This document shows, piece by piece, positions 59,117 through 64,000 of a DNA stretch of 64,000 nucleotides. Positions within the stretch are counted from its first letter, which is position 1. Each line of letters starts with the position of its first letter. The DNA comes from JBBBNV01 sp037137075. GTDB taxonomy: Bacteria > Bacillota > Bacilli > Paenibacillales > NBRC-103111. The notes beneath the pieces are model-generated. The model was not told the origin of the DNA and searched no databases. It saw only the letters and a list, made by a program, of their open reading frames with translations. The stretch covers positions 620,001-684,000 of the forward strand of contig NZ_JBBBNV010000001.1 of the NCBI RefSeq assembly GCF_037137075.1. Reading direction: 5' to 3'. Made by a program: the position numbers and the translations under genes.

Positions 59117-59977
59117 TTACCGTTTAAAGGTATAGTCGGGATGCTCATATTTGTCACGTATCAGCTTCTCGGACAGCTCCTGCTCGTAAGGGGTTAGTTC
59201 AGCAGGCTGCAGCGTCACGCCAAGCCCCTGTGCGATTCCTTCCCGGAAGGCCTGCTCTGTCTGAAGCAAATCCACCTCAGGCTTACCGACCCCGCGCAAA
59301 ATATCGTTTACAGCCACCGCCTTCCGGACAAACGACTGCTTCAAACGGGCTTTAAGGCTGTCGCTTGGAATCCGCAGCAAGGAGAATAACAAATCCACAT
59401 CCATATCCAGCAAAATAGATCCATGCTGCAAAATGACGCCCTTGGTCCGGGTTTGGGCGCTGCCGGCGATTTTCCGCCCCTCTACGACCAGCTCATACCA
59501 GGATGGGGAATCAAAGCAGGCCGCCGAGCTGGCTGTGCCGTACTTCTGCTTCTCCTCCTCGCTGGCCAGGCTGACCATCTCCGCCTGAAGCCCAAGCCTT
59601 TGAAAGCCGTACAATAGCCCTGCGCTCAGCACCCGGTAGGCTTCCGTTACGCTGCGCGGCATACCCGGATAGTTCTCGGAAACAATCAGGCTGTAGGTCA
59701 GCTCCTGATCATGCAGAACAGCCCGGCCACCGGTAGGGCGGCGCACAAAGCCGATGCCCTTCTGCTCCAGTGCCTCCAGATCGATTTCCTCCCGGGCCTT
59801 CTGAAAGTAACCGATGCTTAAGGAAGCCGGATTCCAGCCGTAGAATCGTACGGTAGGCGGAACCCTTCCTTCACTATGTGCTGTCAATATCGCTTCGTCA
59901 ATCGCCATATTCGCGGCCGGAGCGCAAGCCCCGGAATGAATAAAACGCCATTGAGCCATTTCCCCATGTGCTGCCAT
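59117..59977 (-). CDS. lipM: Octanoyltransferase LipM
   Basis: Transfers octanoyl groups from ACP to the GcvH protein, the first step in making lipoyl groups for the Bkd and glycine cleavage enzymes in this window. The 286-residue protein has NMAIDEAI, RFYGWNPASLSIGYFQ, GFVRRPTGGRAVLHDQELTYS, the nucleophile Cys in AACFDSPSWYELVVEGRK and the GSAQTRTKGVILQHGSILL block. The frame runs to 60073; ATG 59977 has AAAGGA before it, ATG 59959 is the alternative. It lies 86 bases after gcvPB. The yqhL gene found here in B. subtilis is missing. Confidence 0.92.
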   Translation of the reverse strand: MAAHGEMAQWRFIHSGACAPAANMAIDEAILTAHSEGRVPPTVRFYGWNPASLSIGYFQKAREEIDLEALEQKGIGFVRRPTGGRAVLHDQELTYSLIVSENYPGMPRSVTEAYRVLSAGLLYGFQRLGLQAEMVSLASEEEKQKYGTASSAACFDSPSWYELVVEGRKIAGSAQTRTKGVILQHGSILLDMDVDLLFSLLRIPSDSLKARLKQSFVRKAVAVNDILRGVGKPEVDLLQTEQAFREGIAQGLGVTLQPAELTPYEQELSEKLIRDKYEHPDYTFKR

Positions 59978-60063
59978 GACTACATCAATCCTTTGTTTCA
60001 GAAATACCGGTGACCTGCCGCTCAACCAAACAGACCGGTTTTTCTTACCACTATAGCGCAAAA

Positions 60064-61554
60064 TCAGCTGCACGTACAGTTCAGCACAGGCTTGCGGGCC
60101 GCGAGCGTTTCATCCAGACGGCTGACCACCGTCGTATAAGGCGCATTTCGGACCAGGTCCGGCTGCTCCTCCGCCTCCCGGGCAATCTGAATCATAACCT
60201 CGATAAAGCCGTCCAGCGTTTCTTTGCTTTCCGTTTCGGTCGGTTCAATCATGATGCACTCCTCTACATTAAGCGGAAAATAAATCGTCGGCGGATGGTA
60301 GCCGAAATCGAGCAGCCGTTTGGCGATATCCAGCGTACGGACACCCTGCTTCTTCTGCCGTTTGCCCGTCATGACAAATTCATGCTTGCAGGCCCGCTCA
60401 AACGGGACGTCGTAATAAGGCGCCAGCCGGCGCATCATGTAATTCGCATTTAATACCGCATCCTCGGATACACGGCGCAGTCCGTCCGGTCCAAGCGTAC
60501 GGATGTACGTATACGCGCGGACCAGAATGCCGAAGTTCCCGTAGAATGCCTTCACCCTGCCGATGCTTTGACTGGACTGCCCCTCCAGCCTATAACCGCC
60601 TTCCTGCTGCACCGCATTCGGGCCCGGCAGGAACGGCGCCAGATGCTTTTTCACGCCGACCGGGCCTGCCCCCGGCCCCCCGCCGCCATGAGGTGTACTC
60701 ATCGTTTTGTGCAGGTTCAGATGCACCACGTCAAAGCCCATATCTCCCGGGCGGGCAATTCCCATAATGGCGTTGGCATTGGCACCGTCATAATACAGCT
60801 GCCCTCCAGCCTCATGCACAATACGGGCAATGTCCTGGATTTGCTCCTCGAACAGGCCCAGCGTATTCGGATTGGTCAGCATCAAGGCCGCCGTATCCTT
60901 TCCTACCGCAGCACGCAAGGCCTCCAAATCAACGAGTCCTCTGCCGTCGGATGGAATGGTCACGGTATCAAAGCCGGCTGCTGCTGCGCTCGCCGGATTC
61001 GTACCATGGGCCGAATCGGGAACGATTACCTTCGTCCGGCGCTCGCCGCGGCTCTCGTGATATGCTTTGATCAGCATCAAGCCGGTCCATTCGCCATGGG
61101 CCCCTGCAGCCGGCTGAACACTAACTGCATCCATGCCGGTAATCGCGGCCAAATCGCGCTGCAGGCGGTACAGCAGCTCCAAGGCCCCTTGAAGCGACTC
61201 TTCGGGCTGATAGGGATGGATTTTGGCGAAGCCCGGCAAACGGGCCACATCCTCATTCAGCTTCGGATTATATTTCATCGTACAGGACCCGAGCGGATAA
61301 AATCCATTGTCAATCCCAAAATTGCGGCGGGATAAGGCCGTATAATGGCGGATGACATCCACCTCGTATACCTCCGGCAGTTCAGCAGGAGCGCTCCGCT
61401 GCAGGGCCTTCGGGATAAGAGTGTCCAGCGGCTCCTCCGGGACGTCGCAGGATGGCAAAGAGTATGCAATCCGGCCCGGCTGGCTTAATTCAAAAATCAG
61501 GGTCTTGTCATGCCTCGCCTGCTCGGTCGAAGCATTCCGAATGGACTCCTTCAC
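60064..61554 (-). CDS. gcvPB: Glycine dehydrogenase (decarboxylating) subunit 2
   Basis: The PLP-carrying P-protein half that decarboxylates glycine and passes the aminomethyl group to lipoylated GcvH. The 496-residue protein has the PLP lysine in HLNLHKTMSTPHGGGG (K283), with NPNTLGLFE and YYDGANANAIMG before it. It overlaps gcvPA by 4 bases (ATGA), giving equal amounts of both halves. Confidence 0.96.
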   Translation of the reverse strand: MKESIRNASTEQARHDKTLIFELSQPGRIAYSLPSCDVPEEPLDTLIPKALQRSAPAELPEVYEVDVIRHYTALSRRNFGIDNGFYPLGSCTMKYNPKLNEDVARLPGFAKIHPYQPEESLQGALELLYRLQRDLAAITGMDAVSVQPAAGAHGEWTGLMLIKAYHESRGERRTKVIVPDSAHGTNPASAAAAGFDTVTIPSDGRGLVDLEALRAAVGKDTAALMLTNPNTLGLFEEQIQDIARIVHEAGGQLYYDGANANAIMGIARPGDMGFDVVHLNLHKTMSTPHGGGGPGAGPVGVKKHLAPFLPGPNAVQQEGGYRLEGQSSQSIGRVKAFYGNFGILVRAYTYIRTLGPDGLRRVSEDAVLNANYMMRRLAPYYDVPFERACKHEFVMTGKRQKKQGVRTLDIAKRLLDFGYHPPTIYFPLNVEECIMIEPTETESKETLDGFIEVMIQIAREAEEQPDLVRNAPYTTVVSRLDETLAARKPVLNCTCS

Positions 61555-62918
61555 AGCAATTCCCCCAATCTGGCTGCAAGGCCGTCGATTTCTTCGCGGG
61601 TGCGCTGCTCCGTGACGGCGACCAGCATATGTCCCCTGAGCTGATCATCCTCCCGCCCGAGATCATAGCCGCCAACAATGCCATGATCAAGCAGCCTCCG
61701 GTTTAGATCGGTTACATCCGCAGCCTGGCCGGAGCGGTCAACCAGCTTCAGCACAAACTCATTAAAGAACGGGGAAGCCGCATGAGGGAGCGTAACCCCG
61801 TCCACCGCGCCTAGAATCCGTGCGGCGTAATGGGCTTTCTGCACATTGATCCGGGCAACCTCCTGAATTCCCTGCTTGCCCAGCGTGGACAAATAAACCG
61901 CGGCGCACAATGCAAGCAGCGCCTGATTAGAACAAATGTTCGAGGTCGCTTTCTCCCGCCGGATGTGCTGCTCCCGCGCCTGCAGCGTCAGCACAAAGCC
62001 CCGTTTGCCGCTCCGGTCTACGGTCTGCCCGACAATCCGGCCCGGCATCCGGCGCATCCATTTATCGCTGACGGCGAAATAACCGCAGGTTGGGCCCCCG
62101 AAGGAAGCGGGAATACCGAAAGGCTGCGCATCCCCAACGGCAATGTCTGCCCCTAGGCGTCCCGGCGCTTCCAGCAAGCCGAGAGAAAGCGGATTGGCGC
62201 TCACGACAAACAGTGCGCCGTATTGCTGAGCAAGCGGACGTACAGCCGCCAAATCCTCGATGCTGCCGAAAAAATTCGGAGATTGCATAAGAATGGCGGC
62301 GGTGTCATCCCCCAGCTTGCTCGCCAGCTCCGCAAGATTTGTAACGCCCCGGTCACATCCGATTTCAACCATGTCGAGCCCGTGGCCTTTTGCCGTCGTA
62401 CGGATAATGGCGCGGGCTTCCGGATGGACCCCGCGCGACACCACGATCCGCCGCTTCTTCGTAACACCGTAGGCCAGCGCTGCGGCTTCCGCCAAAGCCG
62501 TCGCGCCGTCATACATAGATGCATTGGCGACAGCCATTCCGGTCAGCTCGCAAATATAAGACTGAAATTCGAATATAGCCTGCAGCTCCCCTTGGCTAAT
62601 CTCAGGCTGGTACGGTGTATACGCGGTGTAAAACTCGGATCTTGAGATAACATGGTTTACCACGACCGGTAGATGATGATCGTAGATGCCGGCCCCAAGA
62701 AAGCTGGAATACTGGTCAAAATCTGCATTTTTCCCTGCAAGCCGTCTCATGTATTTCAACAGAGACGCTTCATCCAGCGCCTCGCCCACAGCAAGCCTGC
62801 CCTGAAACCGCACGGCGGCCGGGATGTCCGCGAACAAATCTTCAACCGACTGCGCTCCGGCAACGGCCAGCATTTCCGTCCGATCCTTATCCGTCATCGG
62901 CAAATAACGATGCTTCAT
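61551..62918 (-). CDS. gcvPA: Glycine dehydrogenase (decarboxylating) subunit 1
   Basis: The partner half of P-protein. The 455-residue protein has FLGAGIYDHHLPVVVNHVISRSEFYTAYTPYQPEISQG and the late Gly-rich GIPASFGGPTCGYFAV plus QTVDRSGKRGFVLTLQAREQHIRREKATSNICSNQAL (cores only), all diagnostic. Between gcvT and gcvPB in the B. subtilis order; 47 bases after gcvT. Confidence 0.96.
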   Translation of the reverse strand: MKHRYLPMTDKDRTEMLAVAGAQSVEDLFADIPAAVRFQGRLAVGEALDEASLLKYMRRLAGKNADFDQYSSFLGAGIYDHHLPVVVNHVISRSEFYTAYTPYQPEISQGELQAIFEFQSYICELTGMAVANASMYDGATALAEAAALAYGVTKKRRIVVSRGVHPEARAIIRTTAKGHGLDMVEIGCDRGVTNLAELASKLGDDTAAILMQSPNFFGSIEDLAAVRPLAQQYGALFVVSANPLSLGLLEAPGRLGADIAVGDAQPFGIPASFGGPTCGYFAVSDKWMRRMPGRIVGQTVDRSGKRGFVLTLQAREQHIRREKATSNICSNQALLALCAAVYLSTLGKQGIQEVARINVQKAHYAARILGAVDGVTLPHAASPFFNEFVLKLVDRSGQAADVTDLNRRLLDHGIVGGYDLGREDDQLRGHMLVAVTEQRTREEIDGLAARLGELL

Positions 62919-62965
62919 GCCGTACCCTCCATCCGTTTCTTAATAGGGTGAAATCTTCCGTTATG

Positions 62966-64000
62966 TTATGAACCGCCGCGCCGGTAAAACGGGGTTTTGA
63001 CTACGGCAGCCTTCACCTTTTTCCCGCGAATATCAACCCATACCTCCGTACCCGGCACACTATACTCCCGCTTCAGCAGCGCTAAGCCGATGTTCGTTTT
63101 GAAGGTAGGAGACTGCGTTCCCGTCGTGACCTCTCCAATCCATGCGCCGCGGGAATCATACACCGCATAATGAGCCCGCGGAATGCCGCGCTCGACCATT
63201 TGGATTCCTGCCAGCCTTCGGGGAGCACCCTCTGTCTTTTGCTGGACGAGGACCTCCTTGCCGATAAACTCCCCCTTGTCCGGCTTTACAAAAAAGCCCA
63301 GTCCCGCTTCAATTGGCGTAATATGCTCCGACAGCTCCTGCCCATAGAGGGGCAGACGCGCTTCGAACCGCAGCGTGTCGCGGGCGCCAAGCCCGGCAGG
63401 GACAAGCCCCTTCTCCTCGCCATAGGACAGCAAAGCCGTCCAGAGCGCGACGGCATCGTGCGCATGAACATACAGCTCAAACCCATCCTCGCCGGTATAG
63501 CCTGTTCGGGACAGCACCTGGACTGGTATTCCGCCCACTGTCGCCTGCTGAACGAACTGAAAGGGCTGCAAGCCGAGCAGAGCGGCGCTGCATAACGGCT
63601 GCAGCAGTTCCTCCGCCCGAGGGCCCTGCAGAGCTAACAGCGCAGTAGCTTCGGATACGTCTTCAAGCTCTACTTGACCGGCCAAATGCTGGTGCAGCCA
63701 AGCAGCATCCTTCTCAATATTGGACGCATTGATCACGAGCATGAACTGCTGTTCGTCCAGCCGGTATACCAGCAGATCATCCACAACTCCGCCGTCCGGG
63801 TAGCACATCAGACTGTACTGAGCCTGTCCCGGTATGAGCCTTGAAGCATCATTCGTCGTCAGCCGCTGAATAAACGCCAGTGCATCCGGTCCACGGACAA
63901 CCACCTCCCCCATATGGGACACATCAAATAGCCCCGCCTGCGTGCGTACCGCCTCATGCTCTTTTTGAATCCCGGCAAATTGAATCGGTAAATCCCAGCC
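62966..64000 (-). CDS. gcvT: Aminomethyltransferase (glycine cleavage T protein), 5' end beyond window
   Basis: Transfers the methylene group to tetrahydrofolate, giving methylene-THF used by FolD. The visible 344 residues start GWDLPIQFAG and contain LFDVSHMGEVVVRG, YSLMCYPDGGVVDDLLVYR, GYTGEDGFELYV and LRFEARLPLYGQELSEHITPIEAGLGFFV (cores). Roughly 20-25 N-terminal residues lie beyond the right edge, so any glycine riboswitch would be outside the window too. Confidence 0.95.
   Translation of the reverse strand, partial: GWDLPIQFAGIQKEHEAVRTQAGLFDVSHMGEVVVRGPDALAFIQRLTTNDASRLIPGQAQYSLMCYPDGGVVDDLLVYRLDEQQFMLVINASNIEKDAAWLHQHLAGQVELEDVSEATALLALQGPRAEELLQPLCSAALLGLQPFQFVQQATVGGIPVQVLSRTGYTGEDGFELYVHAHDAVALWTALLSYGEEKGLVPAGLGARDTLRFEARLPLYGQELSEHITPIEAGLGFFVKPDKGEFIGKEVLVQQKTEGAPRRLAGIQMVERGIPRAHYAVYDSRGAWIGEVTTGTQSPTFKTNIGLALLKREYSVPGTEVWVDIRGKKVKAAVVKTPFYRRGGS

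Noticed and set aside
1..64000. Mobile elements, prophage, CRISPR, toxin-antitoxin or defence island, tRNA or rRNA
   Set aside because: None was seen. The window is almost wholly core chromosome in conserved order.

Overview
This window is a stretch of the core chromosome of an endospore-forming, low-GC-lineage Gram-positive bacterium, most likely Paenibacillus or a close relative. The evidence is: spo0A, spoIVB, the complete spoIIIAA-AH operon and splB are present; gene order closely follows Bacillus subtilis from the bkd/yqz region through spo0A-recN-argR-tlyA-dxs-ispA-xseBA-folD-nusB-asp23-accCB-spoIIIA-efp-pepQ-aroQ-yqhR/Q/P/O-mntR to lipM-gcvPB-gcvPA-gcvT; base composition is moderately GC-rich; and Shine-Dalgarno sites are strong (AAGGAGG type) with frequent TTG and GTG starts. 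I see no rRNA, tRNA, CRISPR array, transposon, phage gene or integrase.

Layout. 1-7000: an MciZ-like cell-division inhibitor, an M20 tripeptidase, a Prli42 miniprotein and a compact branched-chain 2-oxoacid dehydrogenase set (E2, E1beta, E1alpha, with E3 further upstream). 7100-11100: small and poorly known genes (DUF2627, two tiny ORFs, DUF2167, metallophosphoesterase, a zinc-ribbon membrane protein, an HD hydrolase). 11268-23830: Spo0A with a sigma-H promoter and 0A boxes, SpoIVB, RecN, ArgR, TlyA, isoprenoid genes dxs and ispA, exonuclease VII, FolD and NusB. 23949-33495: envelope-stress proteins (Asp23, AmaP, DUF2273), acetyl-CoA carboxylase AccB/AccC, the spoIIIA operon with a sigma-E promoter, and YqhV. 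33827-38013: genes that break the conserved order, namely two sulfolactate synthesis genes, DUF441, aspartokinase with an internal beta-subunit start, and a rhamnogalacturonan-acetylesterase-like hydrolase. 38101-43932: EF-P, PepQ, AroQ, YqhR, YqhQ, a YqhP-position gene, patatin, MntR. 44105-53946: SplB, CcdA, the zinc ABC transporter under a Zur box, an orphan sporulation-type histidine kinase, MetG behind a methionine T-box, YidD and Zur. 54059-58273: an iron-siderophore ABC transporter around a divergent, Fur-boxed control region. 58572-64000: a small conserved protein, octanoyltransferase LipM and the glycine cleavage genes; gcvT runs off the right edge.

The genes form three functional blocks. 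The first is the sporulation programme: phosphorelay output (Spo0A plus a candidate upstream kinase), the mother-cell-to-forespore channel (SpoIIIA) and the sigma-K checkpoint protease (SpoIVB), spore DNA repair (SplB), and probably MciZ and the sulfolactate genes. The second is metal homeostasis: Zur, MntR, and the zinc and iron ABC transporters. The third is lipoate-dependent carbon metabolism: Bkd, the glycine cleavage system and LipM, with AccBC supplying malonyl-CoA.

No wholly new multigene system is evident. The most worthwhile observations are small or regulatory: the Prli42 and MciZ miniproteins, the unannotated 27-residue and 59-residue ORF pair behind a sigma-G-like promoter, the dxs promoter embedded in a long inverted repeat, the asp23-amaP intergenic hairpin, the insertion in SpoIIIAA, and the lysC in-frame second start.
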